Shown piece after piece: positions 1-11,113 of a DNA stretch of 64,000 bases; position 1 is the first letter of the stretch, and the number at the start of each line of letters is the position of its first letter. Made by a program: the position numbers and the translations under genes. The notes beneath the pieces are model-generated. The model did no database searches, had not been told where the DNA came from, and saw nothing but the letters and a program-made list of their open reading frames with translations. The stretch is from Blattamonas nauphoetae (taxonomy: Eukaryota; Preaxostyla; Oxymonadida): contig JARBJD010000166.1 in NCBI GenBank assembly GCA_033064195.1, positions 1 through 64,000 of the forward strand, in the 5' to 3' direction.

Positions 1-1680
1 TCCCTCCATCGCCACCAAACACCCACTTCGCCTCCATCGCCACCAAACACCCACTTCGCCTCTGTCCATCGCCACCAAACACCCACTTCCGCCTCCATCG
101 CCACCAAACACCCGCACTTCGCCTCCATCGCCACCAAACACTCCACTCCCCGCTCCCCATCGCCACCAACACTTCCACCATCGCTCCTTCCATCGCCACC
201 AAACACCCACTTCGCTCTCCATCGCCACCAAACACCCACTCTTGCCCCATCGCCACCAAACACCCCACTCCCTGCCTCCCATCGCCACCAAACACTCCAC
301 TTCGCTTCCTCCATCGCCACCAAACACTCACTTCTGCCTATACCTCAAACATCACTCTCGCTCCCCATCGCCACCAAACACCCACTTCGCCTCCATCGCC
401 ACCAAACACCCACTTCGCTCTCCATCGCCACCCCAAACACTTCACCTCATCGCTCTCCATCGCCACCAAACACTCCACTTCGCTCTCCATCGCCACCAAA
501 CACTCCACTTCGCTCTCCATCGCCACCAAACACTCCACTCGCCTCCATCGCCACCAAACACTCCACTTCGCTCTCCATCGCCACCAAACACTCCACTTCG
601 CTCTCCATCGCCACCAAACACTCCACTTCGCCTCCATCGCCACCAAACACTCCACTTCGCTCCCCATCGCCACCAATCACTCCACTCTGCCCCCATCGCC
701 ACCAAACACTCCACTTCGCTCTCCATCGCCACCAAACACTCCACTTCGCTCTCCATCGCCACCAAACACTCCACTTCGCTCTCCATCGCCACCAAACACT
801 CCACTTCGCCTCCATCGCCACCAAACACCTAATTTCGCTCCCCCATCGCCACCAAACACTCCACTTCGCTCTCCATCGCCACCAAACACTCCACTTCGCT
901 CTCCATCGCCACCAAACACTCACCATCGCTCCCCATCGCCACCAAACACTCCACTTCGCTCTCCATCGCCACCAAACACTCCACTTCGCTCTCCATCGCC
1001 ACCAAACACTCCACTTCGCTCTCCATCGCCACCAAACACTCACCATCGCTCCCCATCGCCACCAAACACTCCACTTCGCTCCCCATCGCCACCAAACACT
1101 CCACTTCGCTCTCCATCGCCACCAAACACTCCACTTCGCTCTCCATCGCCACCAAACACTCCACTTCGCTCTCCATCGCCACCAAACACTCACCATCGCT
1201 CTCCATCGCCATCAAACCCTCACCATCTCTCCATCGCCACCAAACACTCCAGTTCGCTCCCCATCGCCACCAAACACTCCACTTCGCTCTCCATCGCCAC
1301 CAAACACTCCACTTCGCTCTCCATCGCCACCAAACACTCACCATCGCTCCCCATCGCCACCAAACACTCCACGCTCTCCATCGCCACCAAACACTCCACT
1401 TCGCTCTCCATCGCCACCAAACACTCCACTTCGCTCTCCATCGCCACCAAACACTCCACTTCGCTCCCCATCGCCACCAAACACTCACCATCGCTCTCCA
1501 TCGCCATCAAACACTCACCATCGCTCTCCATCGCCACCAAACACTCCAGTTCGCTCCCCATCGCCACCAAACACTCACCATCGCTCTCCATCGCTACCAA
1601 ACACTCACCATCGCTCTCCATCGCCACCAAACACTCCACTTCGCTCTCCATCGCCACCAAACACTCACCATCGCTCACCA
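1..1680. repeat. 30-bp tandem array A1
   Basis: About 55 head-to-tail copies of a 30-bp unit whose constant core reads ccatcgccaccaaacactcc, with a short variable tail (cacttcgctc, caccatcgct and similar). The first ~430 bp are irregular, with shortened and lengthened copies; the rest is regular. The array starts at the window edge, so its true length is unknown. Because the unit is a multiple of three and lacks stops, long frames stay open on both strands; I treat those as by-products. The same unit recurs at 15896-17425. Confidence 0.97.
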
Positions 1681-2139
1681 TTGTCAACCACAGCTCTCCA
1701 TTGTCGACCACAGCTCATCATTGCCCTCTATCGTCAGCCACCGCTCTCCATCGTCAACCACAGCCCTCCATCGTCAACCCCTATTTGCCACTATTGTCCA
1801 TCGCTCATCTCTATCGCTATCCGACTATCCAATCCATTTTCCTGTCCTCCTTCTCATAGCCCTCTCACTATTTTGCTCACCACTCACCTCCCTCGTCTCA
1901 CCTATGTCCTCTCTCGTCATCTCTCATTCTCCACTCATCCTCCTAAACCCTCCACACACCCCAAATATCCAAACCAACACTCTAATGACACTTCTCATTC
2001 ATCCACCACAGATTCAATTTCATCTCTCTCAATCACAAACCATCTTAATTGAATCTATATCATTTCCTTCTAATTTCATCTCAGCATCAATGTTATCTCT
2101 CAAAAAAACAAAACTAGTGAAGTGAGGACGATAGTTGAG
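1681..2139. other. Degenerate array edge and pyrimidine-rich spacer
   Basis: The first ~110 bp hold decayed copies of a related unit (ctccatcgtcaaccacag), showing how the array fades out. The rest is C/T-rich on the plus strand. I see no gene, although short frames are open. Confidence 0.6.
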
Positions 2140-2366
2140 AGAACATCGCCCACCACAATAAGATCATCCCATCAATTGTTTTTTCTCTGTCTGATTAGAC
2201 TTCTGGTGGGAAGATTTTGAAAAAAAAATCTCGTAATCAGCTATTTGAGGTCTGAAAGAGTTATTGGAGAGAGACCGGAAAAGTTGAAAAAAAGAATGGC
2301 GACGGTTGGTTTCGATGTGGGCTCGAACTTTTCTATGATGTCAAAAATATTGACCCAGCTTACAAC
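2140..2366. repeat. Array-flank module, copy 1
   Basis: This stretch is alignable by eye to 17870-18096, which follows the second copy of the 30-bp array in the same orientation. The best block is an identical ~36-bp run at about 2323-2358 and 18050-18085 (it contains atgatgtcaaaaatattgac). Weaker matches, including ttgaaaaaaagaatg, lie upstream. A diverged inverted copy of the block is seen near 4022-4068. Array and flank therefore look duplicated together or part of one long repeat. Confidence 0.75.
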
Positions 2367-2806
2367 AAGACACAAACGAACAGCGAAGGCCCTCCTCCTC
2401 CTCCTTTCGGAGACCTCGCCGCGTCTCTTGAGCAGAGAATCCCGGATCTAGAAACAATCAACGCGATCGCTTGAAAGATCTCGGCAATCCCGCAAGCCCT
2501 GAAAGACGGCAAGAGATCCGAATACAGCCCGCCAAAACCAGAAACAACCATCGCAGGACAACTTCTCTCCAAAGAAAAGAAGAAGAGGATTGAAACACTC
2601 GTCGGGAGAGGAAAGGGTTCATCTGCACTCTAAGAGTTGTCACGAACAGAAGATCAAAAGGAACCAGTTTTGAAAGTGATCATCGAACAGATCCAAGCCC
2701 TTCACAACGACATGGACGACCAAAACCTCACTCTCAATCACAATCCCCCAGCTCTTCGTCCCAACGAACGAAACCATCCATGGGATCGAAGGCGTGAGGG
2801 GTGAGC
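2367..2806. other. Unassigned spacer
   Basis: No gene is recognised. Short purine-rich frames only; the composition resembles the neighbouring low-complexity open regions. Confidence 0.4.
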
Positions 2807-3669
2807 TTATGGATTGTTGTCGGCGGTGGGGATTCGGTGCGTTTGAAGGTTGGGAGGGCGAATTGGTCGGGGCTTGGTGTTCTCACTGTCTTGTTGTGAT
2901 CTGATTCCACGGTCCCTGATTTTGCTTGCGTCTGGTCCTGCTAGTTCTCTCCAAATCTTATCAAGATTAAATCCATGTATTTCTGTATTCCTGACACTGT
3001 CTCTAACTTCCTGGATGTCTCTTTCTGATGTGTTGACCAGTGATGTCTGGAGGATTCGTTTGGATATAGGTCGTACTTGTACGAGGCCGACCAGTGAAAG
3101 CACCTTCCCAATTGGAGCGTCTGCTAAGCTGTTGAACTGAGTCAACTTCTTACTTTTCCATCTGCTCTCCATTCTCGGTGTTCCCATGTCTTTCCCTAAA
3201 CTGAGGTCATTTCGGATGGCATCAAGATGTTTCCAGTCGAGTTGATTCATGAGATTGATAACTTTGCTGCATCTCCATGTTAGATCTCTGTTTGATTTCG
3301 GGGTTTGGATTGGAGTCGTTATAGCAGGGCTTGAAGGTGTTTTGTTTTGTTGTCTGGGGATGGGATCAAGGAGGCCAGTGATTTGTTCGTCAGATGGGGA
3401 ATGCGATGTAGTTGCGACAGTCGTGCTGGGTTGTCTGGGAATGATGTTGAAGAAGGAAGTGGATTGTTCATCAGGTGGGGATGGAGGAGTTGATGTTGAG
3501 GTTGTATCATCTCGTCTGGGAGAGAGAGGATCGGGAGATGTGGCCTGTGCACCGGGAGCTGGTGGTCGCGAGATAGAGCGGGTTCGTAAAGCAAATCCCG
3601 AGAAAAGGAGCGATCAACATGGACTGTTTCTTGGTCCGGCTTTTTTCTGCGAGTGACCATTTTGGTCAA
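2807..3669 (-). CDS. Uncharacterised minus-strand coding-like region
   Basis: Two overlapping minus-strand frames are open here: one from an ATG at 3669 (116 codons, His/Pro/Ser-rich, with a basic N-terminus MTKMVTRRKKPD) and one ending at 2807 (147 codons, mixed composition with a clear charged pattern). They could be two exons or one frame-shifted gene, but I could not find a convincing GT-AG junction. I recognise no domain. The array-flank module lies just downstream on the same strand, an arrangement repeated at 18.2-19.4 kb, so this may be a member of a repeated gene family attached to the arrays. It could also be non-coding. Confidence 0.25.
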
Positions 3670-3699
3670 ACTAAGAAAAAAGTATAAATTTTAGATTTA

Positions 3700-4075
3700 T
3701 TCTCCAACGTGAACCCGAGAAAACCTCAAAATACGTTAAACAGCAAATCTCAACACCTTTTCCACGCTTTTTTCGATCATTTTTCCATAACCAGACATCC
3801 GTTTTAGACTAAAGAAAATGCATTTTTGTCGTAAATGTAGTAATGAAAGATCTCAACAATATATTTTGTTTTCCCAACAAATTCGTGGTAGAGAAAAACA
3901 GCGATTTTCCGCATCATGCCAAATACCCGGTTTTTTTCTGTTTTTTCTCTAAAAAGATTATTTCATCAAAAAACGTTTTCTGCAAAATGTCATCAAAATT
4001 GAATCACAGGTTGTGAAGAAATGGGTTGATATTTTTGACATCAGAGATCGTAACGGAAAAAGTTCGAGTGACATT
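3700..4075 (-). repeat. Diverged interspersed repeat (family of the 20.3-kb element)
   Basis: Read on the minus strand, this AT-rich stretch is colinear with ~20490-20760. Matching landmarks are ttcacaacctgtgattcaat against ttcacaagctgtgaaccgat, attttgatga, and a block reading aaaacggatgtctggttatg against aaaacggacgtctggtcgtg. The edge motif cgagaaaacctcaaaatac occurs at 3712 and again at 20460. It is non-coding, old, and only loosely conserved by eye. Confidence 0.6.
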
Positions 4076-4130
4076 TCGATTTTCGAATATCCTTTAATCC
4101 TTCACAAATTCACATTGTTTACATTTCTAA

Positions 4131-4158
4131 ATTAGGCATGGGCAGTGGTCGGTCTGAA
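4131..4158 (+). repeat. Inverted repeat, left copy (around AlaRS relic)
   Basis: The run taggcatgggcagtggtcgg at 4133 onwards recurs in reverse complement at 6988-7014 (taggcatgggcagcggtcgg), with two mismatches over about 24 bp. Together the pair encloses the alanyl-tRNA synthetase relic and the tRNA-like sequence, so they may be ends of a mobile segment. I saw no clear target duplication. Confidence 0.6.
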
Positions 4159-4207
4159 AGCATCGAGTCCAGTCCCTAAAAATAAAAGAGTCGGCGACTT
4201 TTTTGAA

Positions 4208-4280
4208 GTGCCCTTTAGTCGAGTGGTAGCACGGAAGCTTTTTGCTCCCCGGACCCAGGATCGAATCCCGACAGAGACAC
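4208..4280 (+). tRNA. tRNA-like sequence, probably a pseudogene or tRNA-derived SINE head
   Basis: A good A-box-like run (tagtcgagtgg) and a good B-box-like run (ggatcgaatcc) sit at tRNA spacing, with a T-rich run in the anticodon loop position and T-runs downstream. However, the acceptor, D and T stems have several mismatches, so I do not believe it makes a working tRNA. It shares the block ccggacccagg plus tcga with the minus-strand sequence at 23623-23695, suggesting a dispersed Pol III-type element. Confidence 0.35.
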
Positions 4281-4744
4281 TTTATTATTCTTTTTTTCTT
4301 ATTTTTGATTCACAACATCTCTATAATTAGTTCATCACATTTTTCACAAAATTACTGTGTGTGATGTCGTGGTTCAAGAGTCCCTGAGTCGGTCTGTCCT
4401 TCCCCAACATCGGACAAAAAGTCGGACTGTCCGACAGACCCCGACTCTTCCTTTTGGTTCTGACTGCTTTTCCAAGGGTTTAAAGAACAGAAAATTGTTG
4501 CTTTTTTTCTTCTCCACCTTTTATTCTCGCTTTCACTCAAGATCACGCTCACGATTGATTCTCGTCCCATCATCGGATCGGATCAAGGCACAATCATGGA
4601 AATAGTCTCAAAGATTCCACAAATTCTCGTTTTGAAGGATAATAAAGCTGTAGAAACAACCGACACGATCATATACGTAGACACGCGACAAATCGTACAA
4701 AACTGACGAAGAAATGGAAGTAAAGCAATTTACCAGCCATCATT

Positions 4745-6745
4745 TGCTGAAAAGTCTGATTGCTTCGATCCAATGTGTTGGTTGAAAGCAGCATGCTGGT
4801 AACGCAAGCATTGTAAATGTGGCCACAACTTCTGGACCAACGATACAGAACGAGCAGTATGGCGCTTCATTTCCCTTCAATTCATTTATTCCAATGTCTC
4901 TCGTCCTTTCTTTCCAGATCAATGGAGATAACAACTGCGAAGAATCGTACATGTTCGTCCAAGAGCCTTGCCAAGAAATCAAATCATATGAACATAAATT
5001 GACATGCCAGGAGGCTTTCACCTGCTTTGAACATTGTTTCTTTCATTTTATTTTTCTTAACTTCTTCTTTCACCTCTTGATATTGTCTCCCAGATCGTTC
5101 ACACATACTGTTACTCCACACACTGCTATCGATCGATATCCTGTTGTTGCAAGGTGGCGTGATGATGTGGACTATGTTGCCGCAGGAATTTACTGCTTCC
5201 AACCATACTGTGTCACGGTAGAACCCAAACCACCAGCCAATCCTCTCATCTAACCTCTATTCTGTCTCCAATTCAATGATCTCGATTCAATTGGACTTTC
5301 AGGACGAAACTGCATGTTAAAAGGTTCAGGTCATTGAAAACAATCTGAACTGGCTGACCACAACATTTCACTTTAAAGAAACAGAAATTACCTTCAATGA
5401 AGATGTATGGACTGGTGGAGGAAACATGGGACTATGTACAGAGTCCTTTGTGAAAGGACTGGAAGTCGGAAACATGGTGTTCAATGTCTACAAGGCAGAT
5501 CACGTGAAAAGAACAAAGTCTGACCTTCCATTGCGCATTGTTTATGTGGGTCACGGTCTGGATCGAATTCCGTTGCTGATCAACAGTTATCCAACTTCGA
5601 ATGAAGACATGTCTGTTCGCTCAACATTGATGCAGTTAGATGGATGCTTCACAATCAATCACTCTCTTTTGACCATCATTGAACTAGCATACCAGCGATG
5701 GAACCCCACCGATCAGGCAGCCGAAATCATTGTAAAAAACTCCCAGAACACTGGTCAGAAGGAAGTTCAGATGAAGGCGAAGGGAGGTGAACAGCTCAGC
5801 TCTGATCTGACTGTTTACGATTTGGATCACACTCATTACCACGCACGGTGTGATTTCTGATCAACTTAAAGTAATCACAAAACATCTCAACCTCAAAAAT
5901 CGCTATTCTGAGTTGACAGAGATTACGGAAACAATGACGAAGTCTCTCCTCTAAATACAACGCTGATTTCCTGTCCAACGCAAGAATCCACCTCAAAGAG
6001 TTGAATTGACCGAAAAAACCTGAAAAGGACACAGTCCACGATCTCGTTGTGCTCGACCAGACTTTCTTCTACCCAACATCAGGTGGCCAAGACCACGACA
6101 ATGGAAAGCTCACCCTTTTCTTAGCGAAGCCTGAAGGAAGTCGATTCGAAGGCTCCTTCGCTGAAATCCTCGCCGATCGCAGAGCAGCCGTGTTTGATGT
6201 GGTCGACGTTGGGAAGGCTGGGCATTGTGTCACACACCAGATCGTCCCTGCCCTAACCGAGCAGCATATCCAGTTCATCGAGAGGAGCACGAACAGCTGA
6301 CATACGAGCCACAAGTCAGACGGTCCTCGCGTGTGGCAGGCCTCAGCCAAAAAGACAGTCGTGCAGGCCCATCTGGACATCACCCACTTCGCTGCTCTGA
6401 AGGAAGAGGAAGTGGAGCAGATCGAAGACTACGCCAACAAGCTGGTCACAGAGGAGCTGATGATCCGGAAGACACACATGAAGAAGGAGGATGCAGAGAG
6501 GCAGCACGGCTTCTCTCTCTACCAGGGCGGCGTTGTCCCTGGCCTCGACGTGCGTGTTGTGTCGATGCTCAAGCCAGCTCCAAAGACAAGACATCAGAAC
6601 GACCATCTCGCAGCCTTCCACTCTGCCTGCCCGACTGTCCACGATGTACCAGAGGACGATGTAGTGGTGGGGGACGTCAAGGCGTGCTGTGGATTGCATC
6701 TGAATAATTCTGCCCAAGTCAGGTCCATTCGCATCCTCTGCTCGA
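4745..6745 (+). pseudogene. Alanyl-tRNA synthetase, archaeal type, decayed copy
   Basis: Conserved AlaRS blocks appear in order but in changing frames: CKCGHNFW at ~4815, the [11 protein letters not shown] region at ~5140, PPANPLI at ~5235, FNDLDSIGLSGR at ~5275, VWTGGGNMG at ~5405, the YPTSGGQ block at ~6070, then the editing-domain blocks AHLDITHF at ~6370, YQGG at ~6520 and a CCGLHLNN remnant of the CGGTH motif at ~6690. This order and wording fit archaeal-type AlaRS, a type known in diplomonads and parabasalids. At least four frame changes or stops break it, the HHxxxH part of the editing site is lost, and the C-terminal domain is absent. Two intron-like inserts (about 4859-4918 and 5035-5093) remain, so it is a genomic copy, not a retrocopy. 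The gene is decayed and unlikely to function. Confidence 0.88.
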
Positions 6746-6984
6746 ACTGTGGACTGTACTGGTTGAGATGTGTTGTTTCATTTGTTTCTCGAAGCGTCCA
6801 GCACCTTTTCTACGTTTTCATGTGCCAACCCACCATTACCTATTCTTTTTATCATTCCCCACACACATCTATCTTTACCATTCTTGTTTTTAGTTAAACT
6901 AGTCAATCATAAGGAATCAACAAAACAAGTTGTGAGAAAAGGGGCAGATCATCAAAAAAAAGCAGTCGGTCGGTCGACGAGCAG

Positions 6985-7014
6985 TCGGACCGACCGCTGC
7001 CCATGCCTATTCTA
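6985..7014 (-). repeat. Inverted repeat, right copy (around AlaRS relic)
   Basis: Reverse-complement partner of 4131-4158. It lies next to a short palindrome (gcagtcggtcggtc facing gaccgaccgctgc at 6962-7000), which could form a hairpin. Confidence 0.6.
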
Positions 7015-7022
7015 AATGAAGA

Positions 7023-7738
7023 TTCCGGACGTTCTGATCTGCAAATTTGTTCAGTCTCGGGATGTGGTCTGATCCAACCATAATCGTATCTTTTTATGAC
7101 ATTTTCTTACGGGGCCGTTTTTTCGATTTCAAAAGTTGTCGAATACATCGTTGTCAAGAATGAATGAGTTCTCAATAGTCTTTTTTATGATTATGCTCTC
7201 TATTTCGTCATCTCAAATCGATACGTTTTATTGGCCCGAAAGACAACTTAGTCATGAGTTATGTGCACAGTTTTAGAAAAAATGTTCATGGAACCAATAC
7301 AGTGAAATGGATTCACGAGAAAGATGCACACTTCCAGTTTGGAGCTTCTGAAGTTGGAAATGTGTGGGTGTGGAGAATTGACTTGACGACGATCTCCCAC
7401 TCGTCCTGCCGTAGCTGCTCAGCGTCTAATCTCGTCTGCGTGTGTTGTGGTTTGATATCGACGAGATCTGCCTCAAGAGTCCCACTTTCGTCCTTTGCTT
7501 TGGATACAGCTTCGCACAAGTCAAAAATGAACTCTACCCGACACAGCCATTCCAATTCATCAGCCATCCCCATTCCCTTCACCTCGGGCAGCTCAAGAAG
7601 AGAGTGGCGTGTGAAAGAGATAAGGCGAGCGAGAGAGTGGCGGTTTACGGTCTGAACTGTCGTGACTGAATGACAGTCAAAACGAGCCAACGACCACTCC
7701 ACACAATCAATGATAATGTCTTGTTCTGCCTCCGTTCT
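7023..7738. other. Unassigned; weak minus-strand open frame
   Basis: A minus-strand frame of 129 codons (7313-7702) and an overlapping plus-strand frame of 133 codons are open, but neither shows a family I know. The minus frame has a normal amino-acid mix and is the likelier of the two to be a relic of coding DNA. I do not call a gene. Confidence 0.3.
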
Positions 7739-8217
7739 CTATTTAGCGTGAGTTGGGATCTTCATGTTCTTCTTTGGTTTAGATGAAGGTATCTGTTTGT
7801 TCTGATGTGAGTTCAGGACAGGTAGGATCGCTGGAAGCAGATTGGACAGGTTATTGAGGGGATGATATGGCTGGGTGTCTGAGTCGATGGTCGTTTCTTT
7901 AGTGTCTTCATTTCTCGTCAATTGATCATTTTCCTCCTTCAATTCTGTTTTCGCTTCCTTCACTAGTGTTTTCTCTTTCTCTTCTTGTGCTTTGTTTGTT
8001 TCTGCGATTGTGTCTCCATATGAATCCCAATCTCTCGGGATCTTTTCATTTTGTGATTCCTCTTGAATGTCCGATAGTGGTTCTGAGATAGTTCCTGCTT
8101 CAAGATGTGGTTGATGTGCTTCTGGTGGTTCTAGTGTTTCGGATCTGTCCTGTACTTCTACAGTTTTTCTCTTCTCAACTTCCTCTTCCTTGTCCTCTTT
8201 ATCCTTCTTCTTTCCAG
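7739..8217 (-). CDS. Uncharacterised acidic, charged open region
   Basis: A minus-strand frame stays open for about 158 codons down to a TAG at 7739. Its product is rich in Glu and Lys (KDKEDKEEEVEKRKTVEV near the upstream end), then runs through a predicted coiled-coil-like stretch, and ends in a Pro/Asn tail. No ATG begins the open region and an in-frame stop lies just upstream, so an upstream exon would be needed. No domain is recognised. It belongs to the series of minus-strand low-complexity regions between the arrays. Confidence 0.3.
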
Positions 8218-9423
8218 TTGGTTTGGTTCATTCCGATTTCCTTGACTGTTTTGTGTTCTTGTTCTATCCAGTGAACCATCCCAATACTCTGCATTGCCCG
8301 ATTTTCGTGCATTCATCCTTCTGAGTCTTCCTTCCGACTTTTGGTGGTGGTGGAAGGGCCTCCTCCTCTTTCTCCATGTTTGATAGCAGTTGAGTGGGTT
8401 GTGAATATGTGCAGGGTGCTTAGGCAGCTTGGGAGGTTGGTCGGTGGTTGACGGTGGATACTTGGTAAATAGTGAGATCTGGTTCCCCATTCCACCAAGG
8501 ATCTCGTTTGAGATTGTCAACTGGGAGAGTGGATTAGCTTTGTTGTTGAATGGGAGCGGAAAGACCGATTCGGTGCGGACGATGATTTCAGGTAGTGCAG
8601 TTTTGTTGCGGTCCTGTCGATGTTGCGAGGGTGTAGGCTGCAGAGAGGGGTAGGTTGTTTGTTTCGTCAGTGTGGATAGGAGATTGGGCGATGGAGGAGA
8701 TGGTTGGGAGATGTTAGGTGTTCGACCTGTGCGTTCACGACCCGATCTGGACAGTGAATAGGGTCTGGTCGGTGGAGGGGGGTATTAAAATGAATATGCA
8801 GGGACATTGAAAGGGTGAAGTGTGTAGAGTGGCACGTGTGAGTAATCCAACTGTTGGGTGGTGTGGAGGTGGTCAGAGGGTATGAATTTACAAAATGACG
8901 AGTTCGAGATCACGGGCGGGTTTGGGACATTGGGGTGAGCAATTTGAAAGGATGATGCACGGCCATAGTGGGTATCTGGCGTGCGATCACAGTGATTGAC
9001 ATTTTTCTCGGTCGGATCTTGCTCCGGGGCCTCCATCAGCTGGAAAAAGACTTGTTAAGGTGCAGAAGTGCAAAGGGGTGTAACAGGTATAAAAAAGCGC
9101 GTCCAAGCCGGGAAAGTCTGTCATTCGAATTGTGGCGAAGCGTGCGAAATGGGTAAAACCAAGATTCAATTTAGAGATTGTTGTGAGATTCACGAGTGGA
9201 TGTGAGAATGTGGAGAGAGAGTAAGGATTTGAGATCTCGAGGATGGGAATGAAGAAATGATTTGGAGAAAGTGAAACGAGAAATAAGACGAAATGAAGAA
9301 GTTTCAAGGCAGAAATGAAAAGAAAAAGATCAAGTCTCGAAGAGACGGACATCAGAAGCTAATAGGATCTCCGAGCTGAGAATGAGATGTCAGGATACGT
9401 TTGGGTTGCGGTAGGTAAGGCAG
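8218..9423. other. Low-complexity minus-strand open segments, unassigned
   Basis: Several short minus-strand frames (8158-8520, 8785-9036, 8987-9352) are open, basic or Ser/Pro-rich, and cannot be joined into one gene with confidence. I see no domain, RNA gene or mobile-element end here. Confidence 0.35.
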
Positions 9424-10540
9424 GTGCAGAGAGGCGTGGAGCGAGGAAAGCGAGTGCAGAGAGGCGTGCAGCGAGGGAAGCGAGTGCAGAGTGGCGTGAA
9501 GCGAGGGACGCGAGTGCAGAGAGGCATGGAGCGAGGAAAGCGAGTGCAGAGTGGCGTGCAGCAAGGGAAGCGAGTGCAGAGAGGCGTGGAGCGAGGGAAG
9601 CGAGTGCAGAGAGGCGTGGAGCGAGGGAAGCGAGTGCAGAGAGGCGTGGAGCGAGGAAAGCGAGTGCAGAGAGGCGTGGAGCGAGGGAAGCGAGTGCAGA
9701 GAGGCGTGGAGCGAGGGAAGCGAGTGCAGAGAGGCATGGAGCGAGGAAAGCGAGTGCAGAGAGGTGTGGAGCGAGGGAAGCGAGTGCAGAGAGGCGTGGA
9801 GCGAGGGAAGCGAGTGCAGAGAGGCGTGGAGCGAGGGAAGCGAGTGCAGAGTGGCGTGCAGCAAGGGAAGCGAGTGCAGAGAGGCGTGGAGCGAGGGAAG
9901 CGAGTGCAGAGAGGCGTGGAGCGAGGGAAGCGAGTGCAGAGAGGCGTGGAGCGAGGAAAGCGAGTGCAGAGAGGTGTGGAGCGAGGGAAGCGAGTGCAGA
10001 GAGGCGTGGAGCGAGGGAAGCGAGTGCAGAGTGGCGTGCAGCAAGGGAAGCGAGTGCAGAGAGGCATGGAGCGAGGGAAGCGAGTGCAGAGAGGTGTGGA
10101 GCGAGGGAAGCGAGTGCAGAGAGGCGTGCAGCAAGGGAAGCGAGTGCAGAGTGGCGTGAAGCGAGGGACGCGAGTGCAGAGAGGCATGGAGCGAGGGAAG
10201 CGAGTGCAGAGAGGCGTGGAGCGAGGGAAGCGAGTGCAGAGAGGCGTGGAGCGAGGGAAGCGAGTGCAGAGAGGCGTGGAGCGAGGGAAGCGAGTGCAGA
10301 GTGGCGTGCAGCAAGGGAAGCGAGTGCAGAGTGGCGTGCAGCAAGGGAAGCGAGTGCAGAGAGGCATGGAGCGAGGGAAGCGAGTGCAGAGAGGCGTGGA
10401 GCGAGGGAAGCGAGTGCAGAGAGGCGTGGAGCGAGGGAAGCGAGTGCAGAGAGGCGTGGAGCGAGGGAAGCGAGTGCAGAGTGGCGTGCAGCAAGGGAAG
10501 CGAGTGCAGAGTGGCGTGCAGCGAGGGAAGCGAGTGGAGA
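9424..10540. repeat. 30-bp tandem array B
   Basis: About 37 copies of a 30-bp unit with core gcgagtgcagagaggcgtgg followed by agcgagggaa. Variants alternate at a few fixed positions (gaggcg/gtggcg, ggagcg/cagcaa, gggaag/ggaaag). The unit is unrelated to array A in sequence yet has the same length. Five of six frames remain open throughout, so the long open frames seen here need not be coding. One minus-strand frame continues beyond the array into unique sequence up to 10808. Confidence 0.97.
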
Positions 10541-10883
10541 ATGGACTGACATAACTAATGTTGCTGCAGTTGGACTGGAGTGAGTCCGAGTTCACTCCAC
10601 CGTGCACAAACATATCAGATTCGTCGTCGGGGAGAGTGTCGTTGCGCGAGATGGTGCGTGCGTGGGATATAGGCATGCTGGCAGAGTGGGTGTCGATGAT
10701 GGAAGCGTTGGTGATAAGGGAACCCTTCGTCAGAGTAAGCTGGGTGAGTTGACTGGCGAAGTCTGTATCACTGGTTTGATGGAGCTGTGGCTGTCCGCAG
10801 TTGAACATTTAACTGAGGACGATCGACTGGAGCGCAGAGAGCGACTCTGTCGGCGTAGTCGACCAAGACATGCTTGTGAGGTG

Positions 10884-10950
10884 GTCGACGTTTGGATCGA
10901 ACCCGGAATGCGTCGTGTGAACGACTTGATGTCGTAGGATAAATGTGAAG
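10884..10950 (+). repeat. 67-bp direct repeat, copy 1
   Basis: Starts gtcgacgtttggatcgaacc. It recurs 163 bp downstream at 11047-11113 with two mismatches, so it is a recent local duplication. Confidence 0.95.
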
Positions 10951-11046
10951 GGTTTACTGGACCATTCTTTTGAAGGAATACCACGAGAAGTACGTGCGCG
11001 TGCAGTTCTTGGTGTTTTCGAGATTGTAATCCAGCACGATGCGGTC

Positions 11047-11113
11047 GTCGACGTTTGGATCGAACCCGGAATGCGTCGTGTGAACGACTTGATGTCGGAG
11101 GCTAAATGTGAAG
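11047..11113 (+). repeat. 67-bp direct repeat, copy 2
   Basis: Second copy of the 67-bp block at 10884-10950. The DNA between the copies is not repeated elsewhere in the window as far as I can see. Confidence 0.95.

Noticed and set aside
1-1680. CRISPR array
   Set aside because: Units are contiguous with no distinct spacers, and the genome is eukaryotic.
4208-4280. Functional tRNA-Lys
   Set aside because: T-rich loop looks like a UUU anticodon, but stems do not pair.
9352-10808. Open frames of 370-470 codons through array B
   Set aside because: Five frames are open at once; this is a property of the repeat unit.
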